DNA of 64,000 nucleotides, from the NCBI RefSeq assembly GCF_014163735.1, contig NZ_JACJDV010000012.1:1-64000 (forward strand). The letters run 5' to 3'. A program made the translations under genes and the position numbers. Under the pieces are notes generated by a model. It had not been told where the DNA came from. It saw nothing but the letters and a program-made list of their open reading frames with translations, and made no database searches. Below, one piece after another: positions 9,701 through 18,416 of this stretch (positions are counted from its first letter, which is position 1; every line of letters begins with the position of its first letter). Source of the DNA: Shewanella sp. SR44-3 (GTDB taxonomy: Bacteria > Pseudomonadota > Gammaproteobacteria > Enterobacterales > Shewanellaceae).

Positions 9701-10817
9701 GTTTTTGTGCCATAAAGCGCTGTTTAATGCCTTCTTTGGCGCGCAATAAAAACGCCGGAATAAAGTTATTGATAAGAATATTAATCTGATCGAAATGAGC
9801 CAGTAACGGCGCCTCAGCAGCACTGGGGATAATCCCACCTTTGTTGAGTTTAAGTTCTGATAACGCCAAACTGCTCAACGCTTTAGTGCTTGGCAATCCA
9901 TAGTCTGCCATGGCCCAGTGGCTTAATTCATCAAACATTTGTCCAAGCTTGGGGTAGCCATCGCTTTGCTTACCAAAGCGGGTGCCGTTTAGGGGCAAGC
10001 TGTGGAGCAAGGCCAAGGTGTTTTCATGCTCGCTTTGCCACAAGAGTTTGAGCCGTGAAAGGCTGGTGGTTAAGCCTTGAGTTAAGGTGTTAAACGATGG
10101 AATAGCCCCTAAGGTCTTGGCTTCATTGGGCCCAAGCAACGGGCGTAGTTTACTGGCTAAGGTATCGGGCTCACCAAAGTGTTTGGCGATAATTTCGGCT
10201 AAATAGGGGGGCAAGGGATAACAGGTTTCTCGCCAGAAATCTCGCACACTGTGGTGTAAAAATTCGCTGTCATCTAAGGTGAATTCAGATTCAAACAGCA
10301 ATGAAGATTCAAAGGCTAAATCCGCCAAAATCCGCTGACAAAAACCATGAATAGTAAAAATGGCCGCTTCATCTAAGGATTTAAGGGCTAAATCCAGCCG
10401 TTTTAAGGCAATTTGGCGCTCAGATCCTGGAAACGCCTGCTTTAAGGCATTGACAAATTCATCCTCTACGGCCACCCCAAGGAAGCATTTAAACGCCACT
10501 TGGATGCGTTTTCGAATTCTATCCCTGAGCTCTTGGGTGGCGGCATTGGTGAAGGTCACCACGAGAATTTGCTCGCAGCCAAGTGGTGGCAGCTCACCAT
10601 GGCCCAGAAGTAGCCTTAGGTAAAGCCCTGTAATAGTGTAGGTTTTACCGGTTCCGGCACTGGCTTCGATAAGACTTGAGCCTAAAAACGGCAAGGTTAA
10701 TGCATCCAGTGGGCTGCGGGTTGGGCTAATGCTAGGGCCCTTGCTTAAGTCTGTTTGGCAAGCTTTTGCTTGTTTAACTTCTGCTAGCGCTATTTCAGTT
10801 TGTTTTAGCTCAGTCAT
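6792..10817 (-). CDS. recB: Exodeoxyribonuclease V subunit beta (RecB helicase-nuclease)
   Basis: A 1341-residue SF1A 3'-5' helicase and nuclease of RecBCD. Walker A is SAGTGKT (about residues 53-59), Walker B is LIDEFQDTDP, and HKSKGLEYPVCF is a later helicase motif. The C-terminal nuclease motif IADYKSN (Asp about 1217, Lys 1219) matches the catalytic D-Y-K of this nuclease family. I chose the ATG at 10817 (MTELKQ) because AAGGGGAG stands just before it and it overlaps the recC stop by 8 bases; an upstream in-frame ATG at 10865 lies well inside recC. It carries a serine/asparagine-rich repetitive insert (around 8590-8680). Order recC-recB-recD, with no ptrA between recC and recB. Confidence 0.96.
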   Translation of the reverse strand: MTELKQTEIALAEVKQAKACQTDLSKGPSISPTRSPLDALTLPFLGSSLIEASAGTGKTYTITGLYLRLLLGHGELPPLGCEQILVVTFTNAATQELRDRIRKRIQVAFKCFLGVAVEDEFVNALKQAFPGSERQIALKRLDLALKSLDEAAIFTIHGFCQRILADLAFESSLLFESEFTLDDSEFLHHSVRDFWRETCYPLPPYLAEIIAKHFGEPDTLASKLRPLLGPNEAKTLGAIPSFNTLTQGLTTSLSRLKLLWQSEHENTLALLHSLPLNGTRFGKQSDGYPKLGQMFDELSHWAMADYGLPSTKALSSLALSELKLNKGGIIPSAAEAPLLAHFDQINILINNFIPAFLLRAKEGIKQRFMAQKHQRNLMAPDDLLSNLASALDANPDTLASAIGQRFPVALIDEFQDTDPLQFNIFSQVYGKASSEEQHLEASPKTGLSLLMIGDPKQAIYAFRGADIHTYIQARNQTPAHYNLATNFRSSENLVLGVNRLFAQHKDPFINQAIPFDSVKTPSSAAEKQLIGAQISKAALQIKLLAEDAEFGLNKTQARQHLAADAASEIRQLLTQSQQGECQLSESNKPPRPLKAKDIAVLVRDRNEAAVIKAALNARQIGAVFLSRDSVFDTLEARELLLLLRALANPKDERLLRAGLATELMGYDALQIHSFNQDEDSRQTLLSQFYHWHQLWQRQGVMPALLALANWSGLIPRFLAKGSTKDFLAKGSANDSHNDSHNNSAAPQSTSATEFDTEQDETQPSELASGERRLTDFRHLCELLQQKATELDGSAALINWFEQQLIAANTTDEQQLRLESEQNLVQIVTIHKSKGLEYPVCFVPFVSLARGSNRRPSPILYHKEGQLIWDIHDTDEGLESYQQAHLAEDLRLLYVALTRPVFRCYLYIANQCRQLKGGVSSQLAETGIGYLLGAKDKKVDFSFIQGAVQAITADIPAIEVSLVSDNPDTQVLANNDDNDHHLAPKTLTRGYQTPWRVGSYSGLVKHQAHEKVSPGADDEEFTDELTLHFTEQEAHETVSAHLADKPLAPAPLYEPAPQDELVPLDRFSFERGANAGSFMHLVLENFDFSQYQSQLSDAIRDAMVHYGFDVELWLEPLTTWYQEVVTTPLLLPEQTPRNTQFAASQQQRRFSLSELNPSKIKVEMEFYLPISALGSLALNKLLQSHGYQAQLSFDTLRGMLKGFIDLTFEYQGQFFIADYKSNHLGHSLEDYQMANMAKAMDEHQYHLQYIIYTLALHRYLKLRLPSYDYDTHIGGCFYLFLRGMSPTHLGTGVFFNRPSLDLIKALDSLFSDGESKIEAQVDSQSMPSSETKVAKPLKGSTL

Positions 10818-13800
10818 GGCGCTCCCCTTTGCTTGTAACTGCATCGTCCGCTGTTCTGCCAACACTTTGTTCTACTTCGCTCTTTTCTACAGAGCTATGG
10901 CCAACCGCTGCCTGACTGACAAAATCTTCTAACTCACTGAGTTTGCCCTTGTGATACAGGCTCAGCATGGGGCTCAATAATGTGGTGGCGATGGCGCCAA
11001 AGCCTGACTCAGTGAAATCTTCAGGAAAGCGAAACAGCCTGTGGTTATGGGGCTCAAAACCTTCCCCTAGCTGATTTTGCTCATCTCGCCACAGTTTTTG
11101 CGCGGCGATTAATTTTTCTTGATGACTACCTGGGGTTTCCACATAAGCAAAGGCGGTGCGGGGCATAAAGCACAATGGCCGCGTTTGCCCTTGAATATAG
11201 GCCAGAATAAAGGCCTTAAGTTGCGCTGTTGCATGGGCTGGCGTTATTGGTGCAAAGCTATGAAATTGCGCCATATCCAGTAAATAGCTGGTCTGCTGCT
11301 GACCACTGGCATTGAGGCATAAATGCCTTAGGTATACCCGCACTAAATCACGGCCGTGGGCGGCGCCGGGTCGATAATTTATCAGCCCCTTGGGCAGGAT
11401 GTCGTCGATGCGCCCAAGTAGGGTGAGTTTAAGCGGCGCTTGGGCGGCTTTATGGGCGAGCTCTGAGCTGTTTATTAGTGCAGGCTCAAGGCTAATTTCA
11501 CTCAGCTCAAGGCTGTTCATTGAAGCAGGCTCAAGGCTGTTAGCCAGAACTTGCTCTGGGCTGAAGCTAAATTCCAGTTCAAGATTAAGGCTTCTTGGCT
11601 CACATTGCTCGCCGCGCATAAATTGCACCCTGCCAATGAGCGGCGCCATGTCCCTTTGGTACTGACTCAGTAATAGCTCATCAAAGGGTGCCATGGGTAA
11701 ACTGCCCGCGGCTTTTAGTGCTTGGGTAAGGCTTGCTTCAGGCGTTTTCTTCCTATTCAGGCCATTGTTATCAAGATCATTGTTATTAAGGTCAGAGTTA
11801 TCAACGTCAGGTGCTAATATTTTATCTAACAGTTTCGCCTGTAACAGGTAGCGCTCCAGCGCATTCAGGCTAAAAGGCTCATCGTTGTCATCGGCTTGAA
11901 TGTCTAAGGATAAATCCACTTTTAGGCTGCGATTAAAGAAAAACTGGCTGGGATTTCTGAAAAATCTCAGTAGGGCAGATAGCTCAAGCTCAGCATCCGT
12001 TGCGGCAAATACCGCTTTTTCCTCCAAATCACTGTGCCATTGCGGCCATAAGCTGTCTGCTAATATTGACTGAGGCAGGCTTTGGTTTGGCCCTAAAAAA
12101 CGCCCAGAACTATTCATAACCCAAGTGTTAGCTGAGGTTTCAGCAGAGGCTGGCGCAGTGGTTGTGTTATTAGCTGGCGTGCTCGGCGGGCACCACTGGC
12201 TGTGATAACTCTGCTGCAGGGCAATGCCTAGGGCTTGATTGTCTCTAAACAGCTTTGGATCGAAAGGCTGTAACGGCTGCGCCTGAATAAGCCGTGCGAG
12301 CAGGGCATCATCACAAGGTTTGCTCAAGGCAAGGATTTGCTCTTCATTAAGTTTGCTGAGCTGCGCTTTCATCTCTGGGGTTAGGTAGCAAAGCTGACAA
12401 TATTCAATGAGCTCTGAGACTAACATCGAGGGAATACGCTCACTATTATCCCGTTCACTCTGGCCGATATAACTGATGTACAGCTGCTCTCGGGCGGAGA
12501 GTAGGGCTTCGAGAAATAAGTATCTGTCATCGGCGCGCCGCGAGCGATCACCTTTTTTAGCGCCAAAGTGGGCCATTAAATCAAAGCCCACTGGGTGCTG
12601 TACCCTAGGGTAATCGCCATCATTCATGCCCAGTAAACACACCATGTTAAAGGGGATTGAGCGCATCGGCATTAAGGTGCAAAAATTGACGCTTCCTGCA
12701 AGGTAGCGCTGACCCACGCGAGACTCGCTTAAGCGTTGGTTAAACCAGATTTTAAGCACTTCAATATCCAGCATACCTTGATGGCCGGCGCCTTTTAGTT
12801 CCTCGCTTAATTTGGCAATAGCTTCATTAATGGCTTGAATTTCTTCCCGCTCATCGTCATCGGCCTCGAACATGTCTTGAAGCAAGGTTTGCAGCTCAAA
12901 CAGGCGTTGATGAGTGGCGCTAGAGGCGGCAAACAGGGCGCGATAATCATCTAAGGTTTCAAGGAAATTCATTAGCTTGCCAAGGGCCTGAGCCGATTGC
13001 CCTTCAAGACCTGGCACTAATAAGGTGTCTTGATACAGGGGCGCTGCATCATTAAAGGCGTAACCTAGAATTAACCTTCGAATGCCAAAAGCCCAAGAGT
13101 TTTGCTCAAACGCCGGCAAGTTTAAGGCGGCGCGGCTGTGCTCATCTCGGCCCCAACGGACATTGGCCTCATCTAGCCAGAGGCGAATTTGATTAAGCTC
13201 ATCATCGCTGAGTTTAAAGCGCCTTAAAATGGCGGGGACCTCTAAAATCCCCATGATTTCAGTTAAGGCAAAGCGGCTCTGATTAATGTTTAATAAGCTT
13301 AAAAAACTATTGATAAGCGGCGACTCTGCCGCTGCGCCGCGATCGGCGATGGCATAGGGAATATAACTATTGCCTTGTTGGCCCGCGCCATCAATCCCAG
13401 ACGCTTCGGCATTGGCGGTGCCAAACACCGCATCAATATAGGGGGCGTAGGCGGCCACATCTGGCATCATGACCACTATGTCTTTGGGATGCAGCTGCGG
13501 GTGGCGGCTCAGCATGGCCAATAAGTGATTGTGTAACGTTTCAACTTCTCTTAAGGGACTGTGACAGGTGCGGATGGTGATAGAGTCATCGTCTGGCTGT
13601 AACAGGCGGCGCTCTGGAATATTGTTATACAGCGCTGCATCTGGTCCTAGGCTTACGCCTAAGGTTTCCATTTGCAAAATGTCATACTGCACCCCATGAA
13701 GTAACTTGGCGTTTTGCGACGTACTTATTTGGCTTAGATGAGCTGAACTTGGCACGCTAGGATTAATATCCCAAGGTTTGACATAACAGTCATAGCCAAA

Positions 13801-14853
13801 ATCTGTGTGCTCGCTTGGCAAGGCGAGCATCAGATCCAGTAACTCACGGCCAAGCTTACCGTTATTGGCAAGTAGCGGGTTGCCCACCTCAAGGCTTGAC
13901 TCCCAATCCTGTGGAAGCTGTTTTTTATCTGCGTATTGCAGTGCCATGCGGGCGCGGGTTTTGGGATCTATGATATCCCCCCAATAATGCTCACAAGGGC
14001 TTAAGGCCAGCATAATCACTGGAATGCGCCCTGCCAGTTGATGCAGGATTTCTAAGGTTTGTGGCGGCATGGAGGAAATGCCAAACACAAATAGCCTTTG
14101 GGGCAGGTTGGCGACAGAGCTTTGCTCATCGGCTAAGGCTTCAAGCAATGACTCATGTAAGTTAGCCCTGTGATAGGGACTGGCGCCCAGTTCATCGCGG
14201 TTATAGTCGATAAGTGCGCGCCACAATTTGGGCTGCCATAACTGGCTGTCATCGAGTTTGAGTTTATTATCTAATGAAGTCAGTGGTTTATTTTGCTCCC
14301 AAGCTAAGATCCACTCGGGGCGATAGACCAAGTATTGGTCAAAAATATCGGCGATGCGGCTGCATAGTTGATAACGCTTGATGGCATCTTGCGCCGCCGA
14401 TAAAGCAATGGCTTGGGATCTTGAGTCAGGCGCTGCTGCGGCTTGCTCTGGTTTTAATTCAGGAGCTAGCTCAGTGGCCAGCTCAGTAGTTAAATTCTCA
14501 GCAGATAAATAGGTCGCCAAAGGGGCAAAGTCAGCATCGTCCAGTAGGCGCGGCAATAAGTCCATCAACTTCCAGGTCATGGCAGGCTTTGTGAAGGCGT
14601 TATCCTTGGGGACGTCGGGCAGCAGGGTGTGGCAAAGTTGCCAAATAAAGCTTGAGGGCAGCGGGAATTCAAGGGCGGCAGCTATGCCATTATGGCGAGC
14701 GACTTCGAGCCTAAGCCAAGTGGACATGCCCGGGCTTTGCACTAGCACATGCTCACTGGCCAGCAGGTTTGTCTCATCTAATGGGGTTGCCAGCAGTTTG
14801 GCTAATTGTTCAGATAATACTTCCATCTGATTGGATTGAATTAACGTGAGCAT
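10810..14853 (-). CDS. recC: Exodeoxyribonuclease V subunit gamma (RecC)
   Basis: A 1347-residue RecC subunit, the scaffold that recognises Chi and splits the DNA duplex between RecB and RecD. It has the RecC start (MLTLIQSNQMEVL) and the PFNMVCLLGMNDGDYPR segment typical of RecC. As expected for RecC it lacks a usable Walker A. It is longer than the E. coli protein (about 1122 aa), partly through low-complexity inserts such as N-N-x-L-D repeats (around 11750-11810) and S-L-E-P/S-L-E-L repeats (around 11470-11550). First gene of the recCBD operon, following a 100-bp gap after the transglutaminase gene in which its promoter presumably lies. Confidence 0.95.
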   Translation of the reverse strand: MLTLIQSNQMEVLSEQLAKLLATPLDETNLLASEHVLVQSPGMSTWLRLEVARHNGIAAALEFPLPSSFIWQLCHTLLPDVPKDNAFTKPAMTWKLMDLLPRLLDDADFAPLATYLSAENLTTELATELAPELKPEQAAAAPDSRSQAIALSAAQDAIKRYQLCSRIADIFDQYLVYRPEWILAWEQNKPLTSLDNKLKLDDSQLWQPKLWRALIDYNRDELGASPYHRANLHESLLEALADEQSSVANLPQRLFVFGISSMPPQTLEILHQLAGRIPVIMLALSPCEHYWGDIIDPKTRARMALQYADKKQLPQDWESSLEVGNPLLANNGKLGRELLDLMLALPSEHTDFGYDCYVKPWDINPSVPSSAHLSQISTSQNAKLLHGVQYDILQMETLGVSLGPDAALYNNIPERRLLQPDDDSITIRTCHSPLREVETLHNHLLAMLSRHPQLHPKDIVVMMPDVAAYAPYIDAVFGTANAEASGIDGAGQQGNSYIPYAIADRGAAAESPLINSFLSLLNINQSRFALTEIMGILEVPAILRRFKLSDDELNQIRLWLDEANVRWGRDEHSRAALNLPAFEQNSWAFGIRRLILGYAFNDAAPLYQDTLLVPGLEGQSAQALGKLMNFLETLDDYRALFAASSATHQRLFELQTLLQDMFEADDDEREEIQAINEAIAKLSEELKGAGHQGMLDIEVLKIWFNQRLSESRVGQRYLAGSVNFCTLMPMRSIPFNMVCLLGMNDGDYPRVQHPVGFDLMAHFGAKKGDRSRRADDRYLFLEALLSAREQLYISYIGQSERDNSERIPSMLVSELIEYCQLCYLTPEMKAQLSKLNEEQILALSKPCDDALLARLIQAQPLQPFDPKLFRDNQALGIALQQSYHSQWCPPSTPANNTTTAPASAETSANTWVMNSSGRFLGPNQSLPQSILADSLWPQWHSDLEEKAVFAATDAELELSALLRFFRNPSQFFFNRSLKVDLSLDIQADDNDEPFSLNALERYLLQAKLLDKILAPDVDNSDLNNNDLDNNGLNRKKTPEASLTQALKAAGSLPMAPFDELLLSQYQRDMAPLIGRVQFMRGEQCEPRSLNLELEFSFSPEQVLANSLEPASMNSLELSEISLEPALINSSELAHKAAQAPLKLTLLGRIDDILPKGLINYRPGAAHGRDLVRVYLRHLCLNASGQQQTSYLLDMAQFHSFAPITPAHATAQLKAFILAYIQGQTRPLCFMPRTAFAYVETPGSHQEKLIAAQKLWRDEQNQLGEGFEPHNHRLFRFPEDFTESGFGAIATTLLSPMLSLYHKGKLSELEDFVSQAAVGHSSVEKSEVEQSVGRTADDAVTSKGERHD

Positions 14854-14953
14854 GGTGCATCCAGTTAGCCGAAAAATTAAGTTGGCTTTATTCTATGTGG
14901 TTGACTTATAAGGTTCAATCTTAAAGGCGTGATAACCCGTATTAATGGAGAGG

Positions 14954-17197
14954 TTAGTTAACTAAAAGCCCAAATCTTAGCTTGCGGTACAGGGCGTGAA
15001 AGCGTTTTTGCTTAAGTCTGCGCTGTTTTGGCGGCAAGTCTTGATATTTAAGTGCAATATAAAGCGCATTGAAACCGGCAAACTGTTTGGCAAGCTTGGG
15101 GTTGACTTGAGTTAGCTTAGGGGCAATTTCTGCGGCAAAGCGCTGCGGCGGAGCCATCGGCGTAATAGGAGCCATCGGCGTAATAGGAGCCATTGGCGTA
15201 ATAGGAGTCATTGGCGCTATAGGAGCAATTGGCGCAATAGGTGCCAATGGCGCTTGGGAATTAACTTGAGCTTTAGTCTCGACAAGTCCTTTGTTAATCA
15301 GCCGCTGACAAATACTGAGGTAGCGCCGATTAAGTTTATCTTCAAAGGAGAAATGCAATAACCCAGCAGAATAAGCGATGAGAAGCAAGATGACACTACT
15401 TAGCCCTAAGATAATCATCGCCAGCTGACTTAGGCTGATATCGCCAAAAAGCTTGTCTAACACTTGCTGCTTTTTAGTCTCATCAAAGCCTAAGACCCAC
15501 AGACTCCAGTAATAATCTAGACTTGCCATTTTATACCTAAGGTCATTCAACCAAGGCGTGTGCTTAAAGCGTAGGCTGGTAAACAGTGTGTCCGATAAGT
15601 AGCTAGAGGCACCATCAAAGCTTGCATCAAAACCATCGAGAATTCGCTCTGGAGCTATCATGGCGGTGGGATCAAACCGCTGCCAACCTTGGCCCTCAAG
15701 CCAGACTTCGGCCCAAGCATGAGCCATGTATTGATACACACTGTAATAACCCGCCTCGGGGTTATATTCGCCGCCTTGATAGCCCGCCACTACGCGGGCG
15801 GGAAGCCCAGTCGCCCTTGCCATATAAACCAGCGCCGAGGCGTAGTGGGCGCAAAATCCCGCTTTATTGTTAAACAAAAAATCATCCACTTGCTGCTTGC
15901 CAAGGGGAGGCGGGGATAAGGTATAAAAGAAGGCTTGGCGATTAAAATAGCTCATCATGGCGGCGAGCCTGTCACTGGGCTTGGGATAATCGAGCTTAAA
16001 CTGCGCCGCTAACGCTAAGGTTTGTGGATTTAATCCTTTAGGCAATTGCAGGCTGATGGAGGCGATGGTTTTAGATAATTCTCTGTCCATCACGGCATTG
16101 GGGTAGGACACCACAGCATAACTAAAGCGCTGGGTGATGTCGTTTAAGGCGTAGAGACGATGATCCGGTAGCATGGTGAGTTTAGGATCGTCACTGGTGG
16201 CGACATCTAAGCCATAGAGCCATTTTTGATAACTTGGCTCACTGATGATGTTATAAGCTATTGATTTGTTATTGTGCCCTTGAAGATCAGGCGTTGATTG
16301 CGTGGGTTTAATTTGCCTGACTAATGTTTGAATAGTTAAGGTTTGTATGGCTTGCATACTGGGGTGTTGGCGCCAAGTTTCACCGTCATATTCATCTAAC
16401 ACTAAGGTGCGCCAATACAAATCCTGATTGGCGAGTCGGCCTTGGGACTTGCTATCAAAACCCACCCTAAAGGCCAGTTCAGCCGAGCGGGTGAGTTTAC
16501 TGATATCCCCAAACGCCATTTCGTTACTCAGGCCGGTTCTGGCATTGTCCATACTGGGCATTAGCCACAAGGGGGGCAATCTTGGAAATACCACGAACAG
16601 TATTAATGCCAGTGGCAAGCTTTGAGCGAGCAGCTTAAGACTGAACTTGAACTGAGAAAGATTGAGCAGGCTAGATTTGGATCTAGTTATTCTTACATTG
16701 CCGCGGCTCTCGGGGAGGGTTTCCATCGCTGGCTGACTTTGCTCTTGATACAGGCTGATAAGCACGCAAGTGTTGATGGTGCTCACTAACAGCAAATGCA
16801 AGGTATTGAGGATTGAGTTGTATTCTAACAGGCTAAAGCCAATCAGGAAGTAGCCCACGAGCACTAAGACTTTAACGTCACGGACTTGCCGCATCTCTAT
16901 GTATTTAAGTGCATAACCCAGCAGTAATAGGTTGACCAATGCATTGAGGGCGCCAATTTGGCTGGCGACTAAGCCTAAGGTGGTGGCGGCGCCAATGGCG
17001 AGCGAGGTTACCAGAAGTTTAGGCGGCGCTGCAACGCGGCCAAAATAAATCCCCACTCGCCATAAAAAGCAAATAGCGCAAATGCCTATGCTCCAAGGCA
17101 TGATTTTATCAAACAGTGGACTCAAGATGGCAATATTGGTCAGCAGCAGCCAGAAAAGGGTGGATCTGCCGATATGGCTATCAAAATTATCCTGCAT
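14954..17197 (-). CDS. Membrane transglutaminase (DUF3488/TgpA-like)
   Basis: A 747-residue protein with about five or six N-terminal membrane helices (DUF3488), a periplasmic transglutaminase-like domain and a C-terminal helix with a cytoplasmic tail. The catalytic cysteine is in NKAGFCAHYASALVYMAR, the histidine in YMAHAWAEVW and the aspartate in WQRFDPTA. It resembles Pseudomonas TgpA, a periplasmic transglutaminase. I chose the ATG at 17197 because GAGGAA lies about 8 bases before it; it overlaps the DUF58 gene by 11 bases. The tail contains a P-I-x-P-M-A repeat encoded by 18-bp tandem repeats. It forms an operon with MoxR and DUF58 genes; substrate unknown. Confidence 0.88.
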   Translation of the reverse strand: MQDNFDSHIGRSTLFWLLLTNIAILSPLFDKIMPWSIGICAICFLWRVGIYFGRVAAPPKLLVTSLAIGAATTLGLVASQIGALNALVNLLLLGYALKYIEMRQVRDVKVLVLVGYFLIGFSLLEYNSILNTLHLLLVSTINTCVLISLYQEQSQPAMETLPESRGNVRITRSKSSLLNLSQFKFSLKLLAQSLPLALILFVVFPRLPPLWLMPSMDNARTGLSNEMAFGDISKLTRSAELAFRVGFDSKSQGRLANQDLYWRTLVLDEYDGETWRQHPSMQAIQTLTIQTLVRQIKPTQSTPDLQGHNNKSIAYNIISEPSYQKWLYGLDVATSDDPKLTMLPDHRLYALNDITQRFSYAVVSYPNAVMDRELSKTIASISLQLPKGLNPQTLALAAQFKLDYPKPSDRLAAMMSYFNRQAFFYTLSPPPLGKQQVDDFLFNNKAGFCAHYASALVYMARATGLPARVVAGYQGGEYNPEAGYYSVYQYMAHAWAEVWLEGQGWQRFDPTAMIAPERILDGFDASFDGASSYLSDTLFTSLRFKHTPWLNDLRYKMASLDYYWSLWVLGFDETKKQQVLDKLFGDISLSQLAMIILGLSSVILLLIAYSAGLLHFSFEDKLNRRYLSICQRLINKGLVETKAQVNSQAPLAPIAPIAPIAPMTPITPMAPITPMAPITPMAPPQRFAAEIAPKLTQVNPKLAKQFAGFNALYIALKYQDLPPKQRRLKQKRFHALYRKLRFGLLVN
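15151..15250. repeat. 18-bp tandem repeat in the transglutaminase gene
   Basis: Five and a half copies of an 18-mer like GAGCCATCGGCGTAATAG, the first two identical and the rest increasingly diverged. It encodes Pro-Ile-x-Pro-Met/Ile-Ala hexapeptides in the cytoplasmic tail of the transglutaminase. Confidence 0.85.
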
Positions 17198-18311
17198 GGG
17201 AAGCTTCCTCATCGCGACCACTTTTAGTTTGGAATAGGGCGATGGCTTGCTGACAAGTGATCCTGTGACTGTCGCCAATGTTTTGCTCGATGGTGTGAGC
17301 GTTATCGAGCACCACACCAAAAACTTGCTGACGCCTGCTCAGTTCATCCACCTGCCAGGCGAGTTTACTGAGCCTTTCTTCAATATCGTGCCCGGTAATA
17401 TTAGCCAGCAGTAGCCAAAGAGGCTTACCTTGAGGCTGAGAAAATGTTTTTGTTAACAATCCCTTGCCTTGAGCCCACTGTTTCCATGCCACTTGCTTTA
17501 ATGACTCCCCAGGCACATAAGCCCTAAGCTCATTAAATTCACTGACACCGGCGCGCTGCAGGCCATGCTCATCCTCTTGGGCTTCTTTGTCAGCTGCACT
17601 TAAGATGATTTCATAGGGCTTAGGTTTGGCAAAAATAATTTGTTGTAAATCTAAATCCACATAGGACCAAGTGCGGCATAAGCCTAATGGGAAATAGGAT
17701 TCAACTGTGATGCGCCCAGGATTTAACCTGCCTCGCTGGCAGTTATCTAAAGGCACATAAGTTAGCTGTTCATTGATGACGTGTTTGACCCTGACATGGT
17801 GTTGATTGGCAAATCGCAGGCAAATTTGCTGGTGGCGATTATCCCTAGAGCCATGTGGGTTACTTTGACTTGCCGCAAGTCCTAGGTCGTGATGACTCAA
17901 TTCCACCGCAAAACTTGCCGTACCACCGGCATAAATCTGTGGATTTTTTATGGCGCTTAATCTAAGTCCTGCCAAATTTTTGTAACTGTAGATAATGCAG
18001 GTTTGAAATAGGCTTGCCAGTAATAGGCTCAGACCGATGATGAGATTGTTCTGGTAGTTAGTGCCAAACAAATACAGCAATAAAATAAGCCCAATCCAAG
18101 CTAGGCCGAAGGCGCTGGGGAGGATAAAAATACTTTTATGGCTTAGGGTGAACTGGCGACTTGCTGGAATGCGTTTTGCGAGCCACTTTTGCCAGCGAAG
18201 GCGTAATTTCTTGGGAATGGCCTTAAGGGTAAGTCGCATTAATAGCGTCTGCCGCGGCGCTGCTAATTGAGTTTTTAATTGAGCATCAGGAGCAGGCTTA
18301 GAATGTATCAT
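17187..18311 (-). CDS. DUF58 domain protein
   Basis: A 374-residue protein with two hydrophobic segments near the N-terminus (about residues 58-95) and a C-terminal DUF58 domain. The family hallmark is visible as YVPGESLKQVAWKQWA. DUF58 proteins nearly always sit beside MoxR-type AAA ATPases and transglutaminases, as here, and are thought to act as adaptors or substrates of the MoxR ATPase in envelope or protein maturation; this is family knowledge rather than sequence proof. It lies 105 bp after the MoxR gene and overlaps the transglutaminase gene, so co-expression is expected. Confidence 0.88.
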   Translation of the reverse strand: MIHSKPAPDAQLKTQLAAPRQTLLMRLTLKAIPKKLRLRWQKWLAKRIPASRQFTLSHKSIFILPSAFGLAWIGLILLLYLFGTNYQNNLIIGLSLLLASLFQTCIIYSYKNLAGLRLSAIKNPQIYAGGTASFAVELSHHDLGLAASQSNPHGSRDNRHQQICLRFANQHHVRVKHVINEQLTYVPLDNCQRGRLNPGRITVESYFPLGLCRTWSYVDLDLQQIIFAKPKPYEIILSAADKEAQEDEHGLQRAGVSEFNELRAYVPGESLKQVAWKQWAQGKGLLTKTFSQPQGKPLWLLLANITGHDIEERLSKLAWQVDELSRRQQVFGVVLDNAHTIEQNIGDSHRITCQQAIALFQTKSGRDEEASHAG

Positions 18312-18416
18312 GTTTTCGCTCCTTGCTGTTGTGGGCTATAGCGCTGCTTGAACATCGCTACATTCTTAACATGCCAGTTAACTCATTGCCTTAACTTACA
18401 GGCTTAACGTACAGGG

